A stretch of DNA of 64,000 bases. Origin: Pseudescherichia sp032055545. GTDB taxonomy: Bacteria; Pseudomonadota; Gammaproteobacteria; Enterobacterales; Enterobacteriaceae. Under the pieces are notes generated by a model that saw only the letters and a list, made by a program, of their open reading frames with translations, had not been told where the DNA came from and ran no database searches. The translations under genes were made by a program, and so were the position numbers. Positions 18,727 to 26,584 of the stretch are shown piece by piece (position 1 is the stretch's first letter; every line of letters begins with the position of its first letter). The stretch covers positions 1-64,000 of the forward strand of contig DAMBQR010000004.1 in assembly GCA_032055545.1 (NCBI GenBank). Direction: 5' to 3'.

Positions 18727-19068
18727 TTACTTTTTCGGGGCCTGCGGGTCGGTGTCGTACTCCGCACAGGTCTGATAACCCGAATTCATAACGTGGCCGG
18801 TGTCATCCAGCGCCACAAAGTAGGTTTCGGTTTTACCATCGCGCTGACCCAGGATATAGGTCTGGCAGGTACCACGCGCGTGGATCATCGTCACTTCTGA
18901 GGACGGCTTACCAGCGACCTGCATAACCTGCGCACGGCTCATGCCTTTTTTAACGTCTTTCACTACCGGGGTGGTGACCTGATCTTTAGTACGATCGTAA
19001 GCAGTACACCCTGCCAGCATCGCCATTACTGCTGCTGCACCCATAATTCCTGCGAGTTTCATATTCAT
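18727..19068 (-). CDS. osmE: OsmE, osmotically inducible lipoprotein
   Basis: 113 residues with lipobox MLAGC (Cys21) and a SmpA/OmlA-like fold (VVKDVKKGMSRAQVMQVAGKPS). It is E. coli OsmE, an osmotically and stationary-phase-induced envelope lipoprotein of unclear function. AGGAAGG precedes two close in-frame ATGs (19068 and 19062); the upstream one is reported. Convergent with katE. Confidence 0.94.
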   Translation of the reverse strand: MNMKLAGIMGAAAVMAMLAGCTAYDRTKDQVTTPVVKDVKKGMSRAQVMQVAGKPSSEVTMIHARGTCQTYILGQRDGKTETYFVALDDTGHVMNSGYQTCAEYDTDPQAPKK

Positions 19069-19320
19069 AATCCTTCCTCTTGTTATCCGCTGTTGTATCA
19101 GCGCGTTATCTAAGCCTGGAATATAAAATAACTTTTTTCAACCCGTTGATTAGGATGGCATAACTTTCGGAAAATTCTAATAAAACTGCTATAAGCTGCT
19201 AAAACGCCGTAATTTACGGCACTCGGCGGTGATAGCCTTGTCGTTTCCGTGCCAACGGGTTAGCTTTATTAGAGTGTAATATTGCGACTGGCGCAGCTGG
19301 CCACCAACGGAGGATGTTTA

Positions 19321-20148
19321 ATGACTCTGCAACAAGAAATTATTGAAGCGCTTGGCGTGAAGCCAACGGTAAATGCGGAAGAAGAAGTTCGCCGCAGCGT
19401 TGATTTTCTCAAAGCCTATCTTAAAGCACACCCGTTTTTAAAAACGCTGGTGCTGGGTATCAGCGGGGGCCAGGATTCGACCCTCGCTGGCAAGCTCAGC
19501 CAGCTGGCAATCGATGAACTTCGCCAGGAGACAGGCAACGAGGCGCTGCAATTTATCGCCGTCCGCCTGCCCTACGGCGTCCAGTTCGACGAGCAGGATT
19601 GCCAGGACGCTATCAGCTTTATCAAACCCGATCGCGTACTGACCGTTAACATTAAATCCTCGGTGCTGGCCAGCGAGCAGGCTCTGCGCGAAGCGGGCAT
19701 TGAGCTGAGCGATTTCGTTCGCGGCAACGAAAAAGCGCGTGAGCGCATGAAGGCCCAGTACAGCATCGCCGGGATGACCAGCGGCGTCGTGATCGGCACC
19801 GACCATGCGGCCGAGGCGGTTACCGGTTTTTACACTAAGTATGGCGATGGCGGTACGGATCTCAATCCGCTGTTCCGCCTGAACAAGCGTCAGGGTAAGC
19901 AGCTGCTGGCTCATCTGGGCTGCCCGGAGCATCTCTATAAGAAAGCGCCGACGGCGGACCTGGAAGACGATCGCCCCTCTCTGCCGGATGAAGCCGCGCT
20001 GGGCGTTACCTATGAAAATATTGATGATTATCTGGAAGGCAAGACGCTGGATGAAGGCACCGCCCGCATTATCGAGGGCTGGTACCTGAAAACCGAGCAC
20101 AAGCGCCGTCCGCCGATCACGGTTTTTGACGACTTCTGGAAAAAATAA
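19321..20148 (+). CDS. nadE: NH3-dependent NAD synthetase
   Basis: Final step of NAD synthesis, converting deamido-NAD, ATP and ammonia to NAD. 275 residues as in E. coli. The N-type PP-loop SGGQDST (residues 48-54) and the Mg/substrate segment (GTDHAAEAVTGFYTKYGDGG) are intact. No glutaminase domain is fused, so it uses free ammonia. ATG 19321 follows GGAGG and gives MTLQQEI; an upstream in-frame ATG at 19282 is not supported by the family N terminus. Confidence 0.97.
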   Translation: MTLQQEIIEALGVKPTVNAEEEVRRSVDFLKAYLKAHPFLKTLVLGISGGQDSTLAGKLSQLAIDELRQETGNEALQFIAVRLPYGVQFDEQDCQDAISFIKPDRVLTVNIKSSVLASEQALREAGIELSDFVRGNEKARERMKAQYSIAGMTSGVVIGTDHAAEAVTGFYTKYGDGGTDLNPLFRLNKRQGKQLLAHLGCPEHLYKKAPTADLEDDRPSLPDEAALGVTYENIDDYLEGKTLDEGTARIIEGWYLKTEHKRRPPITVFDDFWKK

Positions 20149-20155
20149 ATTCCCC

Positions 20156-20180
20156 AGGCGGCGTAAGCCGCCTCTTTTTT
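20156..20180 (+). terminator. nadE terminator
   Basis: AGGCGGC-GTAA-GCCGCCT followed by TCTTTTTT. Confidence 0.88.
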
Positions 20181-20201
20181 CACCAGCCATAGCCTGCTAC
20201 A

Positions 20202-20217
20202 CTGGATAAGTAACCAG
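20202..20217. promoter_or_regulatory. degenerate LexA box upstream of cho
   Basis: CTGGATAAGTAACCAG has the LexA spacing (CTGN-N8-NCAG) but departs from CTGT/ACAG on both sides. E. coli cho (ydjQ) is SOS-induced from an imperfect box that also begins CTGGATAA. Position 17 bases before the GTG start supports it. Confidence 0.55.
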
Positions 20218-20233
20218 TATCAGGAGTTTATCT

Positions 20234-21109
20234 GTGGCAAGGCGTCAATCTGCCCCACGTCTGGATTTTGAGACGGCGGCTATCTATGAGTATCCCGAGC
20301 ATTTACGACCGTGGCTTGAGGCGCTGCCCAAGCACCCTGGCGTCTACTTTTTCCATGGCGAAAGCGAAACGATGCCGCTCTATATCGGTAAGAGCATCAA
20401 TATTCGCAGCCGCGTACTCTCCCATCTGCGCACTGCCGATGAGGCCTCCATGCTGCGCCAGTCGCGGCGTATCACCTGGGTGCGTACCGCCGGAGAAATT
20501 GGTGCCCTGCTGCTCGAGGCGCAGCTGATCAAAGAGCAGCAGCCGCTGTTCAACAAACGGCTGCGGCGCAACCGTCAGCTCTGCTCCCTGCTGCTGGACG
20601 GTGAAAAACCGCAGGTGGTCTATGCTCGTGAGGTCAACTTCTCGGCCCAGCCAGGACTCTATGGCCTGTTCGCTAACCGTCGGGCGGCGCTGCAAACGCT
20701 GCAAAGCATCGCCGATGAGCAGAAGCTCTGTTACGGCCTGCTGGGGCTGGAGTCGCTGACCCGAGGCCGGGGCTGTTTTCGCTCTGCGCTAAATCGCTGT
20801 GCGGGGGCGTGCTGCGGTAAAGAGAGCGTGGAGGCGCATAACCAGCGCCTGGTGGACGCGCTGGAGCGCACGCGGCTGGTGTGCTGGCCCTGGCGCGGCC
20901 CGGTGGCGATTATGGAGAGCAGCGGGGAGATGACGCAGTACCATATTATTCACAACTGGCTGTGGCTGGGTTCGGTAGATTCGCTTGATGAGGCGGCTAA
21001 CCTGCCTCATCCGCAGGCAAGCTTCGATCAGGATGGCTATAAGATCCTCTGCAAGCCGTTAATTACTGGCCAGCACGATATTATCGAGCTGCCCTGGCCG
21101 ACAGAATAG
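20234..21109 (+). CDS. cho: Cho, UvrC-homologous excinuclease
   Basis: 291 residues with an N-terminal GIY-YIG nuclease domain (GVY at 36-38, YIGKS at 50-54, Arg58), making the 3' incision in nucleotide excision repair at lesions that UvrC cuts poorly. A Cys-rich segment (CFRSALNRCAGACCG) follows, as in UvrC-type nucleases; the UvrC C-terminal endonuclease and HhH domains are absent, as usual for Cho. The start codon is GTG behind CAGGAG. A LexA-like box lies upstream. Confidence 0.94.
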   Translation: MARRQSAPRLDFETAAIYEYPEHLRPWLEALPKHPGVYFFHGESETMPLYIGKSINIRSRVLSHLRTADEASMLRQSRRITWVRTAGEIGALLLEAQLIKEQQPLFNKRLRRNRQLCSLLLDGEKPQVVYAREVNFSAQPGLYGLFANRRAALQTLQSIADEQKLCYGLLGLESLTRGRGCFRSALNRCAGACCGKESVEAHNQRLVDALERTRLVCWPWRGPVAIMESSGEMTQYHIIHNWLWLGSVDSLDEAANLPHPQASFDQDGYKILCKPLITGQHDIIELPWPTE

Positions 21110-21113
21110 CGTA

Positions 21114-21147
21114 TTTGCGCCTGCCGTATCGCAACGACAGGCGCAAA
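21114..21147. terminator. hairpin between cho and ves
   Basis: TTTGCGCCTG pairs with CAGGCGCAAA across a 14-base loop, symmetrical between convergent cho and ves. Confidence 0.75.
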
Positions 21148-21156
21148 GATAAAAGG

Positions 21157-21714
21157 CTAGTGTCCCGGTAGCCAGGTGATCTCGCTAAACAGCAGCTGGC
21201 CTTCGGACTTCAACAGCCGCAGCGTATGATGCCCCTCCTGCCACCAGGCCCCTTGGTCGGCCGTCAGCAGCTTATCCCCCAGCTGCCATGCCCCGCTCAG
21301 GACAAATACCACCCCGCCCCGTGAGGCAAAGGTTGTAAAAGTACGATCGGCCACGCGCACCTTCGCATGACAGCGATCCCGACGGGTCATGATATTAAAA
21401 TCCATCGACATCTGGCCGTCGGAAAGCTGCGCCTGTACCGGCTGCTCGCCAGCAAAGGTGAAGGGCTGGAGACGCTTCAGCGTATGGTTAAACGCGCTGC
21501 CGCCGTCGAGCGTTACCTCCCCTCCTTCAATCAACGTAATCACCCGATCTACGCCTGCAAACTGTGGAAAACCGCCATTGCTGGCAAGAGAAGCAATACT
21601 GGCGCGCCAGTCGAAATCACGGGTCGCGGCCGGGAAACAGCAAATTTCGCGGGTTTCCCCTGCGCCATTGCGCCACAGGTTGACCGGCATTTTACGAATA
21701 TCAAAGTATTCCAT
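21157..21714 (-). CDS. ves: Ves, HutD-family cupin protein
   Basis: 185 residues, HutD/Ves family double-stranded beta-helix. Conserved segments include LWRNGAGETREIC, SMDFNIMTRR and SRGGVVFVLSGAWQLGDKLL. E. coli Ves was noted as a cold- and stress-inducible protein; its molecular role is unknown. ATG 21714 gives the E. coli start MEYFD; a four-residue upstream extension is less likely. Confidence 0.92.
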   Translation of the reverse strand: MEYFDIRKMPVNLWRNGAGETREICCFPAATRDFDWRASIASLASNGGFPQFAGVDRVITLIEGGEVTLDGGSAFNHTLKRLQPFTFAGEQPVQAQLSDGQMSMDFNIMTRRDRCHAKVRVADRTFTTFASRGGVVFVLSGAWQLGDKLLTADQGAWWQEGHHTLRLLKSEGQLLFSEITWLPGH

Positions 21715-21839
21715 TATCACCCTCAATGACGCGCACGCGCGTCCGCGCGACGGTCAATGCCGCTGCGCACTCTTGTTATCGTTAGTTGTTCAGAATGAGC
21801 ATACCGTTTCGTTAGCGGCTAACAAAGAGGGGAGCAAAG

Positions 21840-21894
21840 AAAAAACCGCCGGGCCTGTCCACAGCCCGATGGGGGGATGTGTACAAGACCGGCG
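21840..21894. repeat. direct repeat copy 1 (spy-terminator-like) flanking the Hcp islet
   Basis: 55 bp from AAAAAACCGCCGG to GACCGGCG, identical to copy 2 (23440-23494) at 53 of 55 positions. On the minus strand it folds as a GC-rich hairpin followed by a T-run. The two copies are exactly 1600 bp apart and bracket the three T6SS genes. Confidence 0.92.
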
Positions 21895-22006
21895 ACTTCG
21901 CGCGTGGGTGCTGCTTTTTTAGCCATTATAAATAATATTGTTAATATTACTAACTTTAACCATTCTCTCTATGTGCCTATAGTGTTTTTTTGCACGGAGC
22001 AGCGCT

Positions 22007-22564
22007 ATGCCAGTTAACTCGAAATTATACCCCACATCGGGCACGCCGATTGACGCTGGTGGAGTGAGGTTATTAACGATAGGTGAAATCCACCTTGCAG
22101 TTACGCTTTATGGTTACAGCATCCAATACAGCAACGTATGGGTACACCGAGAAAGCTATCTCCCTTTCAATATGCAACCTGACGATATTGCCATGAGCCC
22201 AAACGGTGAGATGTGGTTTCGGGAGGGTACTTATTCCCCTGAATTTTCTTTAGATAGTCTTAAAAAGAGACATCGGTTTCTTCATGAAATGATGCACGTT
22301 TGGCAAGCACAAAAAGGCATGTTTGTTAGAACGAGAGGCCTTTTTTCCCGCTTCGCAGATTATAGTTACAGCTTAGGAAAAGCAGACTTACTACATTATA
22401 GTCTTGAGCAGCAAGCCTCGATAGTCAGCGATTACTGGCTATTGCTTTATTATGGCTTTGATAGACACAGTAATTTGTATGAGTATCGCGATTACGATCC
22501 AAGCGAGTCTGTCCATTCGTTAATCGCTAAATACAAAAGCGTGTTAAAAGGATTCCCCGGATGA
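22007..22564 (+). CDS. putative T6SS metallopeptidase-like effector (vgr-related protein, HExxH)
   Basis: 185 residues, no signal peptide. It carries a zinc-protease HExxH motif, HEMMH at residues 93-97, inside FLHEMMHVWQ, and a possible third ligand Glu134 in SLEQQAS. Database relatives are, as I recall, annotated only as Vgr- or Rhs-related proteins and often sit beside vgrG or hcp. It is AT-rich relative to its neighbours and overlaps the following lipoprotein gene by 4 bp (ATGA). The most economical reading is a peptidase toxin delivered with the downstream Hcp, with the lipoprotein as immunity. The peptidase activity and target are inferred from the motif alone. Confidence 0.72.
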   Translation: MPVNSKLYPTSGTPIDAGGVRLLTIGEIHLAVTLYGYSIQYSNVWVHRESYLPFNMQPDDIAMSPNGEMWFREGTYSPEFSLDSLKKRHRFLHEMMHVWQAQKGMFVRTRGLFSRFADYSYSLGKADLLHYSLEQQASIVSDYWLLLYYGFDRHSNLYEYRDYDPSESVHSLIAKYKSVLKGFPG

Positions 22565-22887
22565 AAATTTTAGCGATTATTCCTGTCTGTCTTCTTCTGG
22601 CTGGGTGTCCGGGAGGCCCAAGAGCATGGAAGTCGCGCAGCACGTTTATCTATAACGATACGCTCTGTTTCAGCGTTAATAAAAAGGACGTTCTGAACTT
22701 CTATTGGATTGAAGTTAATAAAGGAGGTTCATATGTGGAGATTGCTAACTCAGGTAAACAAAAGCTTAATACAACTTACCCTAATAGCTGCATTAAATTT
22801 AAGTTCAATCCTGGCTACAGATACGTTATCTCTTATGGCCTGAATGACAGAGGTTATGAGGATGAGTATTTTATTGATAATAATTAA
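22561..22887 (+). CDS. putative T6SS immunity lipoprotein
   Basis: 108 residues with lipobox LLAGC (Cys16), then a compact beta-rich domain (WIEVNKGGSYVEI, CIKFKFNPGYRYVISYGLNDRGYEDEYF). It overlaps the HExxH gene by 4 bp and lies 15 bp before hcp, so all three are probably co-transcribed. Lipoproteins of this type are annotated as periplasmic T6SS immunity proteins; neutralisation of the adjacent HExxH protein is inferred. Confidence 0.72.
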   Translation: MKILAIIPVCLLLAGCPGGPRAWKSRSTFIYNDTLCFSVNKKDVLNFYWIEVNKGGSYVEIANSGKQKLNTTYPNSCIKFKFNPGYRYVISYGLNDRGYEDEYFIDNN

Positions 22888-22902
22888 TAGAGGAGCTTAC
22901 CT

Positions 22903-23385
22903 ATGTCACTACCCGCGTATCTGTTTATATATGATGAAAATGGTGTGCAAATTAAAGGCGATTGTAGCGCACCGGGTCGCGAAGGTGCTATCGAGGTAAT
23001 GAATAGCAGCTATAGTATAAATCAGGGCGTAGATAGTCATACAGGCAGCATGACTGGAACGAGACAGCATAGTCCCTTTAAAATTCATAAACAGCTTGAT
23101 AAAACCAGCCCCTGGTTTGCTGTAGCCATCTGTGAAAGTAGAAGGCTGCAAAAGGCCATCATTAAATACTATGAGATTAAAGAAGCCGGTGTCGAAACCG
23201 AAGTGTATAGAGTCACCTTAGAGAGCGTTGTAATTATGTCCGTAGACTTTACTCACGTCTATTATCCCGGCAGCTCATCACCCAATATGCATGAGGTGAT
23301 TGGACTCCGCTCCCGCGCCATTGAGTGGAACTACATAGCCGGGAACATTAAGTATGATGATGCCTGGAATAAACCACGCCAATAA
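22903..23385 (+). CDS. hcp: Hcp-family T6SS tube protein
   Basis: 160 residues, Hcp family. It begins MSLPAYLFIYDENG, followed by KGDCSAPGREGAIEV and the core features SPFKIHKQLDKTSPWFA and ESRRLQKAIIKYYEI. Hcp forms hexameric rings that make up the T6SS inner tube and can carry small effectors. The family match is clear. This copy is an orphan: no tss genes lie within the window. Its ribosome site is GAGGAG. It closes the three-gene islet and is followed by copy 2 of the flanking repeat. Confidence 0.9.
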   Translation: MSLPAYLFIYDENGVQIKGDCSAPGREGAIEVMNSSYSINQGVDSHTGSMTGTRQHSPFKIHKQLDKTSPWFAVAICESRRLQKAIIKYYEIKEAGVETEVYRVTLESVVIMSVDFTHVYYPGSSSPNMHEVIGLRSRAIEWNYIAGNIKYDDAWNKPRQ

Positions 23386-23439
23386 AGCAATACAGCTGGC
23401 TCCAGACGGTGACGTCAACGTCGTTAGCTATAATGCCAA

Positions 23440-23494
23440 AAAAAACCGCCGGGCCTGTCCACAGCCCCATGGGGGGATGTGAACAAGACCGGCG
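23440..23494 (-). repeat. direct repeat copy 2, also the spy terminator
   Basis: 53 of 55 positions identical to copy 1. Read on the minus strand, 22 bases after the spy stop, it forms CCGCCGG ... CCGGCGG with an inner CCACAGCCCC / GGGGGGATGTG pairing and then eight T, so it is the natural spy terminator. Confidence 0.9.
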
Positions 23495-23515
23495 GTCTTA
23501 AGAAGGTGTGCTGAA

Positions 23516-23995
23516 TTACTCAGCAGGTTCAGGCATTTTACCTTCTGGCGCTTTTCGTTCTGCCAGACGCTTCTCAAAATTGGCATTAAACTGCTTTTTC
23601 TGCTCCGGCGTCAGGATGTTATAGATTTTGTTCTGGGTTTCCATGTGGGCCAGCATACGGGCTTTGTTCTGCTCGGCCATTTTGTCGATCTGCGCTTCCG
23701 CTTTCGCCTTATCGAAGGTGTCGCTGGCGATGATGCTATGGGCAGCGCGGCGCTCATCCAGAGACGGACGCTTCATCTGGTCACGCTGGCTCTTCATGAT
23801 CTCACGGATCTGCTGCTTCTGCGCGTCGGTCAGGTTGAGGTCTTTGAACATCATGTCGTGATGCGGGCCCATTTTGCCTTTGTGGTGCATCGCTGCGCCA
23901 TTATCCGGTGCGGTAGTGGTGTCGGCAGCGTGAGCCAGGTTAGCAGCGCCGAACGCCAGGGTAGAGGCAACAAACAGAGCGGTTAATTTACGCAT
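23516..23995 (-). CDS. spy: Spy, periplasmic ATP-independent chaperone
   Basis: 159 residues: signal peptide cleaved after about residue 23 (AHA/ADT), then the CpxP/Spy family helical domain with two LTxxQ motifs (LTDAQKQQIREI and LTPEQKKQF). In E. coli it forms a cradle-shaped dimer that protects unfolding proteins in the periplasm and is induced by BaeSR and CpxAR. ATG 23995 gives the correct signal peptide; the open frame extends to 24073 without homology. A CpxR-like site lies about 95 bases upstream. Confidence 0.95.
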   Translation of the reverse strand: MRKLTALFVASTLAFGAANLAHAADTTTAPDNGAAMHHKGKMGPHHDMMFKDLNLTDAQKQQIREIMKSQRDQMKRPSLDERRAAHSIIASDTFDKAKAEAQIDKMAEQNKARMLAHMETQNKIYNILTPEQKKQFNANFEKRLAERKAPEGKMPEPAE

Positions 23996-24088
23996 AGTCT
24001 TTATCCTTCTTTCAGTTATTCTTACGGCACGTTGCCGTGTTGACGAGATTAACTTTACGACCTTTTTCGTCAATTAATCAGTGCAACG

Positions 24089-24103
24089 GTAAAACAGTGA
24101 AAG
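24089..24103 (+). promoter_or_regulatory. CpxR-like box upstream of spy
   Basis: GTAAA-ACAGT-GAAAG resembles the CpxR consensus GTAAA-N5-GTAAA, with a perfect left and a partial right half. Spy is an established Cpx/Bae target in E. coli; site assignment is by eye. Confidence 0.4.
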
Positions 24104-24279
24104 TATAAAAAACATTTTCTGCGCAATTGTGAAGACAATATGGAAAAAAGATGGAGAGGTGTAGCAAAAATATTCAACGGCATGATTTTGAAGGCAATAT
24201 GGAGAAGCATACTCCCCCATCGATTATTAATAAAGCAGTTTTGTAAGAATAGTCTGCATTAATTTCTTAAGTCTACCGT

Positions 24280-25248
24280 TTATTCAATCTTCTCCAACAT
24301 TAAACCCGCCCGCAGGCCGGGCGCGACGTCTGGATTGGGAAATAATACATATTCGGTGCCATGCTGAACTACATACTGCGCCTCGCCCTCTTCGGCCAGC
24401 AGCGTGCCAGCGCTGAATGGCGTAAAGTTAAGCGTCTGGGCAGACATATACAGACGAAACGCATCCCCGTGACGGGTAATCTGCTGCGTCACGCGATAGT
24501 GCTGCACCGGCTTATGCTGACTCGTCCAGAGCGTATCGCTTAACAGAGCCGCCAGCGCATCGCGGGTCCCGGCAAACTGGCTGAGATCGTTCTTGCCGAA
24601 CGGGAGCGCTTTTCCCAGCTCCAGCGTGCAGGCCAGAGTATTAAAACGCTCGCAGCTGAAGTGGGTAAAGGTGCCGCCTGGCGACTGGTGAAAGACCAGC
24701 GCCTCCAGCCCCGCGTCACCTAACCATTGCAGGAATGATTCATCCCACGGTGTCTCACGGGCGGGCAGCAGACCAAAGCGCAGATGGTGCGAACCGCGAA
24801 TGGCAGTATGAAGATCGAGATGCCAGCGCGTCCCGGATGCATCGCCTGCATAGAAACGCTCCAGCGCCTGCTCAAGCTGCGCAGCCCGCTCGGTCTCCAG
24901 ACTGGCGGGATAACCCTGCCAGCGCTTACCAAACATGCGGTTAAGATCGGCTTCCACAAAGCGCTGGTTGGTACGCAGCGCTTCAGGGTTGCCCAACACC
25001 ACCAGCACCCGCCAGCGCAGCGCTAGCGAGCCGCTATATAGCGCAGCCAGCAGATCATCGACAATCTCAACCGGGGCGGTTTCATTTCCGTGGATCCCAG
25101 CCGAGAGCACCAGGGCACGATCTACAGGCAGATGTGGGATTAACTCCAGCAGTCCCTCACCGTGCCAACACCAGCTAAACGTGACGTTGTCACCTTTTAT
25201 TTTATCCGGATGGGTGCCAGCCAGCGTTAAAGCAAGAAAATTATGCAT
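24280..25248 (-). CDS. astE: succinylglutamate desuccinylase
   Basis: Last step of the AST pathway: succinylglutamate to glutamate plus succinate. 322 residues, zinc carboxypeptidase-like AstE/AspA family. The zinc ligands lie in GIHGNE (His53, Glu56) and the LDLHTAIRGSHH segment. ATG 25248 gives MHNFLALTL; the longer frame to 25353 overlaps astB and is not supported. It is the terminal gene of the operon, 10 bases after astB. Confidence 0.96.
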   Translation of the reverse strand: MHNFLALTLAGTHPDKIKGDNVTFSWCWHGEGLLELIPHLPVDRALVLSAGIHGNETAPVEIVDDLLAALYSGSLALRWRVLVVLGNPEALRTNQRFVEADLNRMFGKRWQGYPASLETERAAQLEQALERFYAGDASGTRWHLDLHTAIRGSHHLRFGLLPARETPWDESFLQWLGDAGLEALVFHQSPGGTFTHFSCERFNTLACTLELGKALPFGKNDLSQFAGTRDALAALLSDTLWTSQHKPVQHYRVTQQITRHGDAFRLYMSAQTLNFTPFSAGTLLAEEGEAQYVVQHGTEYVLFPNPDVAPGLRAGLMLEKIE

Positions 25249-25258
25249 AGCGTCTCCG

Positions 25259-26584
25259 TTAACGCTGAAAAGGATAGACCGAGCCGAGATCCAGCAGCTG
25301 TGACAGCCGGTCCAACGCCTCCCGCCCCTCACGCAGCAGCTGCGGATCGGCAAGATCGGCCTGAGTCAGGCGATCGCGGTAGTAGCGATCCACCCACGCG
25401 TTAAGCTGCGTGAAGAGCGCATCCGACATCATCACCGCCGGGTTAACTGCCTGCCGCTCCGCCTCCGTTAGCACCACGCGCAGACGCAGGCAGGCCGGGC
25501 CGCCGCCGTTAGCCATGCTCTCCCGCAGATCGAACACCTTCAGCTCGCGGATCGGATTATCCTCCGCCAGCAGGCCGTTGAGATAGCGCCAGACGCCGGC
25601 ATGCTCCTGCGACTCCTGGGGTACCACCAGCACCATCGAGCCATCCTCCCGACTTAGCAGCTGGCTGTTGAACAGATAGGTCGCCACAGCATCCTTCACC
25701 GATACGGCCTCCTCCGGCACCTGAATGGCCTGGAAACCTGGTACCCGCTCCGCAAGGTGGCTCAGTAGCCCGCACTGCTTGACGAAGGCCCGTTCGTGGC
25801 AGAACAGCAGCTGGCGGTTGCTTACCGCAATCACATCGTTGTGAAACACCCCCTCGTCAATGACAGTGGGGTTTTGCTGGGCGAACATCACCCGATCCGG
25901 ATGAACCTGATTAAGGCGCGCTACCGCCTGGCTCGCCTCCAGGGTCTGGCGGGCGGGATAGCGCTCGGGGGCGGCGTGACCGTGCTCCTCGCGCCCGTAG
26001 ATAAAGAGCTGAAGGCCCGGCTCACCGTACTCGCCGCCGAGACGGTTATGGTTTGCCGCGCCTTCATCGCCAAAGCGTGCTACCTGCGGCAGCGCCGGAT
26101 GCACGGCGAAACGTTCCTCGTCGCGGAAAATAGCCTGCAGCAACGCCTCGGTGGTCGGCGCTTCGCTTGAGCGATGAAGCTTGTTGTTGAGGTTAGCGAC
26201 GGTAAGATGCACCCTGTTGTCCATGGCGTCGGCGGAGGGGCAGACCGTGGCGGCATTGGCGACCCACATAGAGGATGCCGAGCTGGCCGCCGAAAGCAGC
26301 TCCGGCGTCTGCGCTGCCGCTTTGGTAACCACCTGCTCGTCGCTGCCGCTGAATCCCAGCTGACGCAGCACCGCGACGTTGGGTCGCTCCTGGGGCGGGA
26401 TCACCGCCTGGGGAAAGCCCGCATCGCTTAACGCCTTCATCTTCAGCAGGCCCTGCTTCGCCGCCAGCTTCGGGTTGGACACCTGATTACGGTGCTTTGT
26501 TGACGCCTCGTTACCAAACGAAAGCCCGGCATAGTGGTGGGTCAGCCCCACCAGGCCGTCAAAGTTTACCTCGTGCGTCTTCAT
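25259..26584 (-). CDS. astB: N-succinylarginine dihydrolase
   Basis: Converts N2-succinylarginine to N2-succinylornithine, releasing two ammonia and CO2. 441 residues against 447 in E. coli, with a slightly shorter C terminus ending SVYPFQR. The NFDGLVGLTHHYAGLSFGN start, the NQVHPDRVMFAQQNP region, FHNDVIAVSN and the Cys-containing GGGPACLRLRVVL segment are conserved. Its ATG overlaps the astD stop (ATGA). Confidence 0.96.
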   Translation of the reverse strand: MKTHEVNFDGLVGLTHHYAGLSFGNEASTKHRNQVSNPKLAAKQGLLKMKALSDAGFPQAVIPPQERPNVAVLRQLGFSGSDEQVVTKAAAQTPELLSAASSASSMWVANAATVCPSADAMDNRVHLTVANLNNKLHRSSEAPTTEALLQAIFRDEERFAVHPALPQVARFGDEGAANHNRLGGEYGEPGLQLFIYGREEHGHAAPERYPARQTLEASQAVARLNQVHPDRVMFAQQNPTVIDEGVFHNDVIAVSNRQLLFCHERAFVKQCGLLSHLAERVPGFQAIQVPEEAVSVKDAVATYLFNSQLLSREDGSMVLVVPQESQEHAGVWRYLNGLLAEDNPIRELKVFDLRESMANGGGPACLRLRVVLTEAERQAVNPAVMMSDALFTQLNAWVDRYYRDRLTQADLADPQLLREGREALDRLSQLLDLGSVYPFQR

